DNA of 64,000 nt from JBNAGF01 sp049801055 (GCF_049801055.1 NZ_JBNAGF010000013.1:87260-151259), one strand, 5' to 3'. Positions 1-8,604 are shown, counted from the first letter of the stretch. The notes: a model not told the origin generated them from the letters alone. Made by a program: numbers and translations.

Positions 1-202
1 CGCCCTGATCTTCGGGCACCGCCACGCCGAAAACACCGGCCTCGGCCAGTTCCCGGACCATCTCCGGATCGAAACCGCCCCCGGCATCACGGAGTTGTCG
101 GGCTCTGTCACTTCCGCCCGCCCGTTCAAACAACGTGCGCACGCTCTCGCGCAACAGGCGAAGGTCTTCTTGTTCGCTGGAAAGGATATCAGTTTGTGTC
201 AT
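1..202 (-). CDS. Acyl-CoA dehydrogenase, N-terminal part (cut by window edge)
   Basis: The reading frame starts with ATG at 202 on the minus strand and runs off the left edge, so only about 67 residues are visible. They read like the N-terminal helical domain of an acyl-CoA dehydrogenase: a leading stretch ending LLRESVRTLFER, then DPEMVRELAEAGVFGVAVPE, the usual 'gl.gl.vPe..GG' region. It overlaps the end of the upstream MaoC gene by 14 nt, so it is co-transcribed with the MaoC and transglutaminase-like genes. The FAD-binding and catalytic regions lie outside the window, so substrate class cannot be judged. Confidence 0.75.
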   Translation of the reverse strand, partial: MTQTDILSSEQEDLRLLRESVRTLFERAGGSDRARQLRDAGGGFDPEMVRELAEAGVFGVAVPEDQG

Positions 203-638
203 TTTGTTTTCGCTGGATCATCACGGGGGTGTCGGTCGAAAAAACGACCTCGCCCTCGGGGTTTTTGGCGCTGAGCGTATAGTGCAAAACACCTCTGTCG
301 GGCTTGCTTTTTGACGGTGTGACCGAGTTGACCGTCAGTTCGACATCAAGGGGTTCGTTCGGGTGCACAGGCCGCAGCCAGCGCAAATTGTCAAAGCCCA
401 TGCCGCCGATATTGGCAACATCGACCATCATCTCGGTCATGACCGGCTTGAACACCTCAAGCATGGTCTGAAAGCCCGAGGCGATCAGGCTGCCATGTAT
501 GGCGGTTGCATAGTCTTCATCGGTGTGCAGCCGCTGCGGATCCCATTCCTTGGCAAAGGCCTTTATTGAATCCGCGCTCATCGGAGCGCTGCGAAAGCGA
601 TAGACTTGGCCCGGCGAGAAGTCTTCCAGATACCTCAA
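189..638 (-). CDS. MaoC-family single hot-dog dehydratase/hydratase
   Basis: A 149-residue protein with the single hot-dog MaoC layout. The segment FAKEWDPQRLHTDEDYA (about residues 28-44) carries the Asp and His of the hydratase motif, followed by a HGSLIASG loop. Such proteins hydrate 2-enoyl-CoA thioesters or dehydrate 3-hydroxyacyl-CoAs in the cytosol. The start overlaps the stop of the transglutaminase-like gene (ATGA type), and its own end overlaps the start of an acyl-CoA dehydrogenase. It is therefore the middle gene of a translationally coupled minus-strand operon behind the operator at 1370-1385. The exact substrate is unknown. The pairing with an acyl-CoA dehydrogenase fits successive dehydrogenation and hydration. 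Confidence 0.8.
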   Translation of the reverse strand: MRYLEDFSPGQVYRFRSAPMSADSIKAFAKEWDPQRLHTDEDYATAIHGSLIASGFQTMLEVFKPVMTEMMVDVANIGGMGFDNLRWLRPVHPNEPLDVELTVNSVTPSKSKPDRGVLHYTLSAKNPEGEVVFSTDTPVMIQRKQNDTN

Positions 639-1354
639 GAGGCACCCTCCTTTGCGAAACCGTCATCGTATCCGCTCGCATCCTTGGATATCCGGATGCG
701 GTTGAATTCTTCCAGCTTCGGATAGGTTTCCTTGAACGCCACCAGGAACTCACCCATCGGCGCGTCGAAATAGAGACCACGGTCGTTCACATATTCCATG
801 TGCCGGTGATTCTGTTCGTCGAACTCATGAAAGAGCGCGTCGTGATAGCCGTCGAAGACCAGGGGTTTGACCCCGAATCTTTCACACAGTTCCATGTTGA
901 ATGCAGGTGTCACCTTGTAGGCCTCATTCCCCAACCACAGCTGAACATAGCCGTGGTAGATAAAGAGATCGGTCCCCATCAACTCCTGCAACTTGGGTGT
1001 ATTCAGGTGGTTGCGCACATCCGCGAACCCCAGAGCGGCGGGGATACCCACAGCACGCAAACAAGCCGCCAGAAGAATTGCCTTGGGAACGCAAAACGCC
1101 GCTTCCGCCCCAGCGATACGGCTGGCACGGTAAGAGTCCTCATCCAGCGCAAAACAATAGGGATCATAGCGAATATCGTCGCGCACCGCTTCGAACAGGC
1201 GGATCGCCTTGTCGCGATTGGTTGCGCCCACAGGGAGATCACGCAAAGCCGATGTCACGAAACCCTGCACTTCCAAGCTATCGCTTTCCACAAAGCGCGA
1301 TGGCATGACATAACGCTCAGCTTCAGTCGGCAGGTCATCGTCAGACTTGTCCAT
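635..1354 (-). CDS. Transglutaminase-like cysteine-protease-fold protein
   Basis: A 239-residue protein of the transglutaminase-like superfamily. The triad is visible: Cys in AAFCVPKAILLAACLRAVGIPA, where the active-site Cys precedes a helix, His in DLFIYHGYVQLWLG, and a plausible Asp/Asn shortly after in VTPAFNMEL. These proteins act as cysteine peptidases, amidases or acyltransferases on small substrates. No signal peptide is visible, so it is probably cytosolic. It is the first gene after a TetR-type palindrome and is coupled to a MaoC hydratase, which ties it to acyl-CoA catabolism. A hydrolytic or amide-bond-cleaving step, for example deconjugation of an amidated acid, is a guess from context only. 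Confidence 0.7.
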   Translation of the reverse strand: MDKSDDDLPTEAERYVMPSRFVESDSLEVQGFVTSALRDLPVGATNRDKAIRLFEAVRDDIRYDPYCFALDEDSYRASRIAGAEAAFCVPKAILLAACLRAVGIPAALGFADVRNHLNTPKLQELMGTDLFIYHGYVQLWLGNEAYKVTPAFNMELCERFGVKPLVFDGYHDALFHEFDEQNHRHMEYVNDRGLYFDAPMGEFLVAFKETYPKLEEFNRIRISKDASGYDDGFAKEGAS

Positions 1355-1369
1355 TGGCCCCTCCTTTTT

Positions 1370-1385
1370 TCTAACAAATGTTAGA
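1370..1385. promoter_or_regulatory. TetR-type operator palindrome, site 1
   Basis: TCTAACAAATGTTAGA, two perfect 7-bp arms around 2 bp, lies 16 nt upstream of the transglutaminase-like start at 1354. Near-identical 7-2-7 palindromes occur at 5031, 8642, 21245 and 23708, all in promoter positions of this catabolic island. The size and symmetry fit a TetR-family repressor. The regulator gene is not in the window. Confidence 0.75.
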
Positions 1386-1417
1386 TTACCGATTCAAAAC
1401 CTGCCCGTCAACGGGAT

Positions 1418-2554
1418 TTACTCTGTCTTTGGTTGGTCCAAGCCATAACGCGTATTGTCTTCGCCCAGAGTGGCTGCAACTCCGACCGAATTTCCGGAAG
1501 AACGGAACTCCGGCGCAATTGGCAGCGGCAAAGCAGGCGCGTCCCGGCCGGAGATTTTTACTGTCCGCCCGAACACGTCACGCGCTTTGAAATGCGGGTC
1601 GCGCGCCGCCTCGGCGGGCGTTTTCACGACCGAACAGCAGCAATCTGCCGCTGCCAGCAAAGGCTCCCAATGGGTCGAGGGGTGTTCCCTCAGACGACGT
1701 GCAACCTCTGCGGCGCAGGCATTGGGATCGGACCAGTCATCGCGAAGGGCCACCGGCAAACCAATAACATCGCAGAACGACTGCCAGAACTTTTCTTCCA
1801 ACGCGCCGACGGCGATCTGACGCCCGTCCGCAGCCGAATAAAGCCGATATCGGGCCAGGCCACCCGTCAGACGGCTGCCACCGCTTTCGATGTTCTGCCC
1901 GGCAATCACACCTTCGGCATGGGCCCAATAGGCAAAGGCGAACGCCCCCTCGGCCATTGCGATATCCAGATGCGTTCCCTGCCCGCTTGCCTGCCGCGCA
2001 ATCAGGGCCAGCAGGATATTCATCACCGCAGGATAGGTTCCGCCTCCGATATCGGCGACCAGCCCGAACGGGGCCGTTGGCTGGTCATCCGGTCCACGAC
2101 TGAGCGACAGGATACCCGCATCACCGACGTAGTTGAGGTCGTGGCCGGCGGCGCTGGCCTTTGGTCCGGTCTGGCCATAGCCGGTGATCGAACAATAGAT
2201 GAGACCGGGATTGATCTTGCGCACCGCTTCATAACCAAGCCCCAACCGGTCCATCACGCCGGGACGGAACTGCTCGACCAGAACATCGGCCCTCTCGATC
2301 AAGGGGCGCAGACGTTCCACTGCGCCCCTTGACTTGAGGTCGATGGCCACCGATCGCTTGCCGTGGTTCAACACGGCAAATCCGATGCTCTCTCCGTCGA
2401 TCTTGGGCTCGGTTTGGCGCGCGTCCTCGCCGACTCCGGGACGCTCGAACTTGATCACTTCGGCGCCGACCTCGGACAACATGAGCGTCGCCATCGGACC
2501 GGGAAGAAGTGTGCTGAAATCCAGCACCAGGATATCCTTGAGCGGTTGAGCCAT
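1418..2554 (-). CDS. CaiB/BaiF family protein, alpha-methylacyl-CoA racemase-like
   Basis: A class III CoA-transferase fold protein of about 378 residues. The N-terminus (ILVLDFSTLLPGPMATLMLS) and the segment EVIKFERPGVGEDAR are the usual CoA-binding features. Two racemase-type positions are visible: His in AGHDLNYVGDAGILS and Asp in GLVADIGGGTYPA. This pair is what alpha-methylacyl-CoA racemases use to invert the 2-methyl centre, so racemase is favoured over CoA transfer. A GTG 6 nt upstream could also start it, but GAGG is spaced well only for the ATG at 2554. The gene lies 10 nt after the MaoC gene at 2565, in one minus-strand operon with the thiolase-like and DUF35 genes. A racemase implies a 2-methyl-branched acid as substrate. 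Confidence 0.75.
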   Translation of the reverse strand: MAQPLKDILVLDFSTLLPGPMATLMLSEVGAEVIKFERPGVGEDARQTEPKIDGESIGFAVLNHGKRSVAIDLKSRGAVERLRPLIERADVLVEQFRPGVMDRLGLGYEAVRKINPGLIYCSITGYGQTGPKASAAGHDLNYVGDAGILSLSRGPDDQPTAPFGLVADIGGGTYPAVMNILLALIARQASGQGTHLDIAMAEGAFAFAYWAHAEGVIAGQNIESGGSRLTGGLARYRLYSAADGRQIAVGALEEKFWQSFCDVIGLPVALRDDWSDPNACAAEVARRLREHPSTHWEPLLAAADCCCSVVKTPAEAARDPHFKARDVFGRTVKISGRDAPALPLPIAPEFRSSGNSVGVAATLGEDNTRYGLDQPKTE

Positions 2555-2564
2555 CTTCACTGCC

Positions 2565-3422
2565 TCAGGCGAAGCGCGCCGCGCCGTTGTTCAGAACAAC
2601 CACGTCGCGTGCCGGAATAGATGCTCGAAACCGGGCCTCGCCGTCCTCTTCCCAGATTTCGAACCGCACGGTTTCGCCGGGATAGACCGGCGCCGAGAAC
2701 CGAACATCCAGACCGACAAGCCGGGCAGAATCATAGTCCAGCAACGTCTTGAGAATCGCCCGGGCCGCCAGCCCATAGGTCGCCAGACCATGCAGGATCG
2801 GGCGGTCGAACCCGACAGAACGGGCAACATCCGGGTCAGCATGAAGCGGATTGAAATCACCGCTGAGACGATAAATAAGGGCTTGGCGCGGCAGGGTATT
2901 GATATCACATACATGATCAGGCGCCCGATCAGGCAGCACTGCGGGTGCCGGACCCGCCTGGTTTTCACCGCCGAACCCCCCATCACCGCGACAGAAAGCC
3001 GACATCGCCACGCGCGCCAGTTTTTCGCCGCTGTCCGCGTCGATAATATCGCGGCTTTGGTAAATGACGGCTCCCTTGCCCTCGCCCTTGTCGGCGATAA
3101 AGTCGATCTTGCTGCGGCCGACAATTCGGCCATGTGTCGGCAGCGGCTTGTAGATGTCGAGCCACTGTTCTCCGTGCAGCACTTTCTGCCAGTTCACGCC
3201 GGTTTTCGGATTGCGCAGCCAGAAGCCCGGATACCCCAGGGTAACGGCCATAGAGGGAACCGCCTTCAGACCGTCCTCATAGACAAAGGCCAGTTCTTTC
3301 TTGTCTGTCGGATCTTCGCCGAACCCCAGCCCGAGTGCGTAAAGGATGGTATCCCGCTCGGTCAGAGTCTGCTTGATCTCTTCGAAATCCCAATTCGAAA
3401 GTGCTTCGAAATCCAGTGGCAT
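2565..3422 (-). CDS. MaoC-type enoyl-CoA hydratase 2 (double hot-dog)
   Basis: A 285-residue protein with two hot-dog halves. The C-terminal half carries the hydratase-2 signature YRLSGDFNPLHADPDVA followed by GFDRPILHGLATYG, with the catalytic Asp and His. This closely follows the hydratase domain of peroxisomal multifunctional enzyme type 2, which makes (R)-3-hydroxyacyl-CoA from 2-enoyl-CoA. The N-terminal half lacks the motif and serves as scaffold and acyl pocket, as in the family. It sits between the racemase-like gene and the thiolase-like gene in one operon. The combination racemase plus hydratase 2 is known from branched-chain and sterol side-chain oxidation. Substrate assignment remains inference. 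Confidence 0.85.
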   Translation of the reverse strand: MPLDFEALSNWDFEEIKQTLTERDTILYALGLGFGEDPTDKKELAFVYEDGLKAVPSMAVTLGYPGFWLRNPKTGVNWQKVLHGEQWLDIYKPLPTHGRIVGRSKIDFIADKGEGKGAVIYQSRDIIDADSGEKLARVAMSAFCRGDGGFGGENQAGPAPAVLPDRAPDHVCDINTLPRQALIYRLSGDFNPLHADPDVARSVGFDRPILHGLATYGLAARAILKTLLDYDSARLVGLDVRFSAPVYPGETVRFEIWEEDGEARFRASIPARDVVVLNNGAARFA

Positions 3423-3445
3423 GATCTTTCCTCCCTTGATCGCCG

Positions 3446-4597
3446 TCAGAGCGTGTTTCGTGACCCCAGTATTGCCGTGACCTGGCTGGACAGCACACCG
3501 CCATTGCCATGCGCCAGCGCCAGATCAATATCCTTCAACTGAATGCCCGGCGCGTCGCCACGGATCTGACGGGCAGCCTCGATCACTGTGAAGATGCCGT
3601 ACATCCCGGGGTGCACGCAGGACAGGCCGCCGCCATTCGTGTTCACCGGCAACACGCCGCCAGGCGCGATGCGTCCGCCCTCGACAAAGGCCCCTCCCTC
3701 GCCCTTCGCGCAGAACCCAAGATCTTCGAGAAACAAAATCGTGTTGATGGTGAAGGCATCATAGAGCTCGACCGCCTGGATATCCGCAGGGGTCACTCCG
3801 GCCGCCGCAAAGGCGCGCGCGCCCGAGTCGCGGGCCGCGGTCACGGTGAAATCCTTCATCTGGGAAATCTGCCGGTGCGAGCTTGCCGCAGCACTGCCCA
3901 GCACATAGGCAGGTGCCTTCGGGAAATCCCGGGCGCGGTCCGCGCGGACCATTACGATCGCGCCGCCACCGTCGGTGACAAGACAACAGTCGCGCACGGT
4001 CAATGGATCGCCCACCATGCGCGAACCCAACACGTCCTCGCGGGTCAGCGGGCCGCGCTCGAACGCTTCGGGGTTGCGCTGCGCCCAGGCCCGCGCGGCA
4101 ACGGCCACGTCGGCCAGCTGTTCGCGGGTGGTACCATATTCATGCATGTGCCGCGCCGCCGCCATCGCATAGGCCGAGATCGGATAGCGCGGATTATACG
4201 GCGCCTCGTAGGCCGGCGGACGTGAAGCGGTCACCAGTCTGCCCGACGCGGTGCGCTGGTTGGAGCCATAAACAATCAGCGCGACATCACACAGACCGGC
4301 GTCCAGCGCCATGGTCGCGGACGTCAGGTAGTTTACGAAGGACGAACCGCCCGACATCGTGCCATCAATGAAACGGGGCTGGATGCCCAGATACTCCGCC
4401 GCCATAAGCGCCGGCATGCTGTCTTCCATCATGGTGCAAAACAGCCCGTCGACGTCGGACAGTTTCAGCCCGGCATCGCCAAGCGCCGCAAGCGCAGATT
4501 GCGCCATGACATCATAGGCCGTCAGGCCATGGGCTTCTCCGAGACCGGCATGACCGGTTCCCACGATGGCGGATTTCCCCCGAAGTTCAGTGGTCAT
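3446..4597 (-). CDS. Thiolase-like lipid-transfer protein without the usual nucleophilic Cys (Ltp2-like)
   Basis: A 383-residue thiolase-fold protein of the SCP-x/lipid-transfer branch. Where ordinary thiolases have their acyl-accepting Cys in an N-C-A-[ST]-G-S segment, this protein reads DGTMSGGSSF (about residues 78-87), so that Cys is absent. The C-terminal half has VELYDAFTINTILFLEDLGF and LPVNTNGGGLSCVHPG, typical of the family. Members lacking the Cys include the steroid retro-aldolase Ltp2, which works with a DUF35 protein. Here a DUF35 gene lies 3 nt upstream in the same operon. The likely role is C-C bond cleavage of a beta-hydroxyacyl-CoA (retro-aldol) or a non-classical thiolysis. 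Confidence 0.75.
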   Translation of the reverse strand: MTTELRGKSAIVGTGHAGLGEAHGLTAYDVMAQSALAALGDAGLKLSDVDGLFCTMMEDSMPALMAAEYLGIQPRFIDGTMSGGSSFVNYLTSATMALDAGLCDVALIVYGSNQRTASGRLVTASRPPAYEAPYNPRYPISAYAMAAARHMHEYGTTREQLADVAVAARAWAQRNPEAFERGPLTREDVLGSRMVGDPLTVRDCCLVTDGGGAIVMVRADRARDFPKAPAYVLGSAAASSHRQISQMKDFTVTAARDSGARAFAAAGVTPADIQAVELYDAFTINTILFLEDLGFCAKGEGGAFVEGGRIAPGGVLPVNTNGGGLSCVHPGMYGIFTVIEAARQIRGDAPGIQLKDIDLALAHGNGGVLSSQVTAILGSRNTL

Positions 4598-4600
4598 GGC

Positions 4601-4978
4601 CTATCCCTCCGACGGTTTGAAAAGCACGGCCGGAACACCCTCGGCCTCGCCCACGAATGCGGTTACAGGCATGTCGATGACGACCTCACCCGGGGCAATG
4701 CCCTCGACCCGGCTCATCATCCGGACACCCTCGTCCAGCTCGACGACGCATACGTTGTAGTCGCCGCCCCGTTCGGGCTTTCGGCGCACGACTGTTGTGG
4801 TGTGGACCCGTCCCTTGCCGCCGGCCTGCTTCCACGAAATCGCGGTGCCATGACAATGTGGACACAGGACTCGCGGGAAAAAGTGATAGGCCCCGCAGTC
4901 GTCGCACTTGGGCAGCAGGATCTCTCCCTCTGCCAGCGCGCGTTGGAAAAGCTGGTCTGGTCCTTTGGCATCCTGCAT
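4601..4978 (-). CDS. DUF35 Zn-ribbon/OB-fold partner protein
   Basis: A 125-residue protein with an N-terminal rubredoxin-like zinc ribbon (CDDCG and CPHCH at about residues 25-44), then an OB-fold region running to the C-terminus. DUF35 proteins bind thiolase-like or hydratase partners and help bind acyl-CoA. In steroid side-chain degradation such a domain forms the aldolase complex with Ltp2. It is the first gene of the minus-strand operon DUF35, thiolase-like, hydratase 2, racemase-like. It diverges from the CoA-transferase gene at 5083, with a shared palindromic operator between them. Function as a partner subunit is family-based inference supported by the tight spacing. Confidence 0.85.
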   Translation of the reverse strand: MQDAKGPDQLFQRALAEGEILLPKCDDCGAYHFFPRVLCPHCHGTAISWKQAGGKGRVHTTTVVRRKPERGGDYNVCVVELDEGVRMMSRVEGIAPGEVVIDMPVTAFVGEAEGVPAVLFKPSEG

Positions 4979-5030
4979 TGGCGTTCTCCTTCAAGCGACC
5001 CAGTCTTTGTTTAAGCGTATTGATAATCTT

Positions 5031-5046
5031 TCTAACAATTGTTAGA
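5031..5046. promoter_or_regulatory. TetR-type operator palindrome, site 2 (perfect, divergent promoter)
   Basis: TCTAACAATTGTTAGA is a perfect 16-bp palindrome midway between the divergent starts at 4978 (minus) and 5083 (plus). It could repress both operons at once. It is the best copy of the five related sites in this island. Confidence 0.8.
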
Positions 5047-5082
5047 TTTAGTCAACCTTTCAGGATCAATTGAGAGAAACTC

Positions 5083-6228
5083 ATGTCAGGTTCAGACTTA
5101 GCCCCCCTTTCCGGCAAACTCGTCGTTGCGTTGGAACAGGCAGTCGCCGCGCCTTTTTGCTCCTCGCGGCTGGCCGACGCCGGCGCGCGCGTGATCAAGA
5201 TCGAACGCAAGGGCGCAGGCGATTTCGCCCGCGCCTACGATACCGCCGCCAACGGTGAAAGCGCCTATTTCACATGGCTGAACCGAGGCAAAGAATCGGT
5301 CGCCTTGGACATTAAAGCCGACGAAGACCGTGAAATCCTGCTCAGGATGCTGGAAAACGCAGATGTGTTTATTCAGAACCTGCTGCCGGGCGCGCTGGCC
5401 AAGCTGGGGCTCGATTCCGCGAGTCTGCGAGAGAGCTTCCCGCGTCTAGTGACCTGCGACATCACCGGATATGGCGAAGACGGCCCGATGCGCAACGCCA
5501 AGGCCTATGACCTTCTGGTGCAATGCGAGAGCGGTCTGGCATCAGTGACCGGTACACCCGACGGACCAGGACGGGTGGGCGTGTCGGTCTGCGATATCGC
5601 CACCGGTATGACAGCCCATGCTGGAATCTGCGAAGCACTTGTCGGGCGTGATCGCACCGGCAAGGGCAGCGGCGTTTCCGTGGCAATGTTTGATGTGATG
5701 GCCGACTGGATGTCGGTTCCACTGCTGTATCACGATTACCTTGGCAAGCCGACACCTCGTGTCGGACTGAACCACACGGTCATTTGCCCGTACGGGGCCT
5801 ATGAATGCAAGGACGGTCAGCTTGTCGTCATTACCGTGCAACACAACGGCGAATGGCAACGGTTCTGTGAACACATACTGGGCGATGCGGCTTTGGCAAC
5901 CGACCCCCGGTTCCATGACAACACGTCGCGAATTGAAAACAAACCCGCGCTCGAAGTTCTCATCAAGGCCGTGTTCGCCTCGCATGACCGCGCCGAGATG
6001 CTGAAGCGGCTTGACGCTGCGGGCATTGCCTCGGGCGCGGTGAACGACGTGGCGACCCTGTCCGGTCACCCCCAGCTCGACCGGTCCGTAATTCGCACGC
6101 CTTCCGGTGAAATCAACGTCCCGACCCCCCCGATCCGGCGCAGCCTCGGCGAAACGGCACTGGGCCCCTGCCCGGCCTTCGATGCGCAAGGCAAGGCCCT
6201 TCGCGCCGAGTTCGGCCGTCGTTCATAA
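5083..6228 (+). CDS. Class III CoA-transferase (CaiB/BaiF family)
   Basis: A 381-residue CaiB/BaiF protein. The N-terminal LSGKLVVALEQAVAAPFC and RVIKIERKGAGDFARAY match the CoA-binding Rossmann region. The acyl-accepting Asp is plausible in VGVSVCDIATGMTAHAG, where class III transferases form an aspartyl-CoA anhydride. Such enzymes move CoA between carboxylates without ATP. It is the first plus-strand gene behind the perfect palindrome at 5031-5046 and is followed 18 nt later by a second family member, so the two may form a heteromer or handle successive substrates. The donor and acceptor acids cannot be read from sequence. Confidence 0.8.
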   Translation: MSGSDLAPLSGKLVVALEQAVAAPFCSSRLADAGARVIKIERKGAGDFARAYDTAANGESAYFTWLNRGKESVALDIKADEDREILLRMLENADVFIQNLLPGALAKLGLDSASLRESFPRLVTCDITGYGEDGPMRNAKAYDLLVQCESGLASVTGTPDGPGRVGVSVCDIATGMTAHAGICEALVGRDRTGKGSGVSVAMFDVMADWMSVPLLYHDYLGKPTPRVGLNHTVICPYGAYECKDGQLVVITVQHNGEWQRFCEHILGDAALATDPRFHDNTSRIENKPALEVLIKAVFASHDRAEMLKRLDAAGIASGAVNDVATLSGHPQLDRSVIRTPSGEINVPTPPIRRSLGETALGPCPAFDAQGKALRAEFGRRS

Positions 6229-6246
6229 AAAACGGTAGGCAACTAA

Positions 6247-7425
6247 GTGGACAATCAAATGACCGATGAGAACAATCCGGCGATCCTTCAAGACGTGAAG
6301 ATCGTCGATCTGACTTCTGTAGTTTTCGGACCTTTGGCGACGCAGATGCTGGGCGATCTGGGGGCCGATGTGATCAAGGTGGAAGGCCCCGAGGGCGATC
6401 TTCTTCGCCAGGTCCAGCCATCGCGCAACAAGCTGATGGGTGCCGCTTTTCTGGGGGCCAACCGTAACAAGCGCAGTGTCGTACTCGACCTCAAAACACA
6501 AACCGGTCTCGATCAGTTGCGCAAACTGCTCATCGATGCCGATGTGATGATTTCGAGCATCCGGCCTGCGGCGCTTGCCAGATTGTCTTTGGAACCCGAA
6601 ACCCTGCGCCAGGAAAACCCGAACCTGATCACGGTATCCGCCACCGGTTTCGGACAGGACGGGCCCTATGCCGCCAAGCCAGCATTCGACGATTCCGTCC
6701 AGTCGGTGTCGGGATTGGCCAGCCTGGCAACCTTGCGCGACCCCGAGGCACCGCCCGCTTATGCCCCGACAATTCTGGCCGACAAGCTTGGCGGGGTCAC
6801 CGCCGCCTATGCCGTGATGGGCGCCCTGTTCCACCGCGAGCGTACGGGACAGGCCCAGCATGTCGAAGTTCCGATGTTTGAGACGCTGGCCGCCTTCCTG
6901 CTGGCCGAACATATGGATGGCGCCACCTTCGAGGAGGCTCCGCAGGATTTCGGCTATGCCCGCATGCTGGTTCCGCACCGGCGTCCGGTTCAGACCGCAG
7001 ATGGCTACATCACAATTCTGCCTTACACCAACGTACAATGGGCGCGGTTTTTCAAGACGGTTGGGCGCAATGACATGATCGACCATGTCTGGGTCACGGA
7101 CATGGACGCCCGTAGCCGCAACATCGGCGCAGTATACGATATGGTGGCGCACATTGCGCTGACCCGGACCACAGATGAGTGGCTTGACCTCATGGAGCAG
7201 GCCGACATACCCGCCATGCCAGTGCGCAACCTGTCAGATTTACCGAACGATCCCCATCTTGCCGCAACCGGGTTCTTTCAACGGATTGATCACCCGACCG
7301 AAGGTGCGATCTGGACGACACGCCCGCCGGTTCGCTTTTCGGCGACCCCTGCGCGACATGATCATCGCCCGGCCCCGCGACTTGGGGAACACAGCGACGA
7401 AATTCTGGGGCCGGGCAGGGAGTAG
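6247..7425 (+). CDS. Class III CoA-transferase (CaiB/BaiF family), second of tandem pair
   Basis: A 392-residue CaiB/BaiF protein beginning at a GTG well spaced from GGTAGG at 6233. An ATG at 6259 is the alternative. It has VKIVDLTSVVFGPLATQML and DVIKVEGPEGDLLR at the N-terminus. The putative catalytic Asp is in APTILADKLGGVTAAYAV. It lies 18 nt after the previous CoA-transferase gene and is convergent with the acyl-CoA dehydrogenase gene that ends at 7447. It is clearly diverged from its neighbour, so this is not a recent duplication. Two adjacent transferases suggest recycling CoA between an end product and the incoming acid. That role is inferred. Confidence 0.8.
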   Translation: MDNQMTDENNPAILQDVKIVDLTSVVFGPLATQMLGDLGADVIKVEGPEGDLLRQVQPSRNKLMGAAFLGANRNKRSVVLDLKTQTGLDQLRKLLIDADVMISSIRPAALARLSLEPETLRQENPNLITVSATGFGQDGPYAAKPAFDDSVQSVSGLASLATLRDPEAPPAYAPTILADKLGGVTAAYAVMGALFHRERTGQAQHVEVPMFETLAAFLLAEHMDGATFEEAPQDFGYARMLVPHRRPVQTADGYITILPYTNVQWARFFKTVGRNDMIDHVWVTDMDARSRNIGAVYDMVAHIALTRTTDEWLDLMEQADIPAMPVRNLSDLPNDPHLAATGFFQRIDHPTEGAIWTTRPPVRFSATPARHDHRPAPRLGEHSDEILGPGRE

Positions 7426-7446
7426 CCCCACCCGGCACCGGACGGA

Positions 7447-8604
7447 TCAAACATCCATCGAGCGTGCGATCAGTTCCTTCATGATCTCGTTGGTGCCGCC
7501 ATAGATCATCTGGACCCTGCTGTCGGCATAAAGTCGCGCGATGGGGTATTCCATCATGAAACCGTAACCGCCGTGCAGTTGCAGGCATTCATGCATGACC
7601 TCGTTCTGCGTCTGGCTGCCCCACCATTTCGCCATCGAAGCCGTGGCCGCATCAAGTTCGCCCGCTTCAAGACGCGCGAGCCCGTCATTTACGAAGGAGC
7701 GTAGCAATTCGGCCTTGGTTTTGCATTCCGCCAGTTTGAAGCGTGTATTCTGGAAGTCCATGATCCGGCTTCCAAATGCCTTGCGGTCCTGAACATATTT
7801 CACCGTTTCATCGATCGCAAAATCAATAAAACCGAGCGCGGTAATGCCGATCATCAGCCGCTCCCAAGGCAGCTGCTTCATCAGCTGGTAGAACCCCTGC
7901 CCCTCTTCCGGACCAAGCAGGTTCGCCGTGGGCACGCGCACATCCTCGAAGAACAGCTCAGCAGTATCCGAACCTTTCATACCCAGTTTCTTCAGGTTCC
8001 GTCCCCGGCGAAAGCCCTCGGCGCCCTCGGTTTCCAGAACGATCAACGAAACGCCCTTGGCGCCGGCGTTGCGATCGGTCTTTGCCACGATAACAACGAG
8101 ATCCGCCGTGTGCCCGTTTGTGATAAAGATCTTCGAACCGTTGATCTTGTAGTGGTTGCCATCCTTTTCCGCATAGGTTTGTACGTTCTGGAGGTCAGAG
8201 CCCGTTCCAGGCTCGGTCATGGCAATCGCCGCAACGCTGTCGCCGCTGACCAGTTTCGGCAACCACTTTTTCTTCTGTTCCTCACTGCCATATGCGTTGA
8301 GATAATGGATTACGATGGACTGAATCCCATAGCCCCAACCCGTATCACCGGTGCGCCCCTGCTCGTAGACGGTAATCGCGTCGAACCCGATGCCGCCACC
8401 GAACCCACCATATTCTTCGGCAATCGAGCCACCCATGACACCCTGCTGACCGACTGTTTTCCAGAAGTCGCGGTCAACAATTCCCTGCTCCGCCCATTTT
8501 TCAATCTTCGGAGCCATCTCTGCATCGAAAAGCCTGCGTGTACTATCGGCGAACATCTTGTGTTCATCCACTGCCCAACTCGGGGAGTTCTTGATCAGAG
8601 ACAT
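7447..8604 (-). CDS. Acyl-CoA dehydrogenase, long-chain (ACADL-like) type
   Basis: A 385-residue flavoprotein. AMTEPGTGSDLQ (about residues 128-139) is the FAD/substrate signature. The C-terminus IYGGTNEIMKELIAR has Gly where medium-chain enzymes carry the catalytic Glu. Instead Glu266 in AIDETVKYV sits where long-chain acyl-CoA dehydrogenases place their base, and the tail closely follows that family. The reaction is alpha,beta-dehydrogenation of acyl-CoA with electrons passed to ETF, whose genes lie next door. It is preceded by a palindrome at 8642-8657 and appears to be transcribed alone, ending tail to tail with the CoA-transferase gene. Confidence 0.9.
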   Translation of the reverse strand: MSLIKNSPSWAVDEHKMFADSTRRLFDAEMAPKIEKWAEQGIVDRDFWKTVGQQGVMGGSIAEEYGGFGGGIGFDAITVYEQGRTGDTGWGYGIQSIVIHYLNAYGSEEQKKKWLPKLVSGDSVAAIAMTEPGTGSDLQNVQTYAEKDGNHYKINGSKIFITNGHTADLVVIVAKTDRNAGAKGVSLIVLETEGAEGFRRGRNLKKLGMKGSDTAELFFEDVRVPTANLLGPEEGQGFYQLMKQLPWERLMIGITALGFIDFAIDETVKYVQDRKAFGSRIMDFQNTRFKLAECKTKAELLRSFVNDGLARLEAGELDAATASMAKWWGSQTQNEVMHECLQLHGGYGFMMEYPIARLYADSRVQMIYGGTNEIMKELIARSMDV

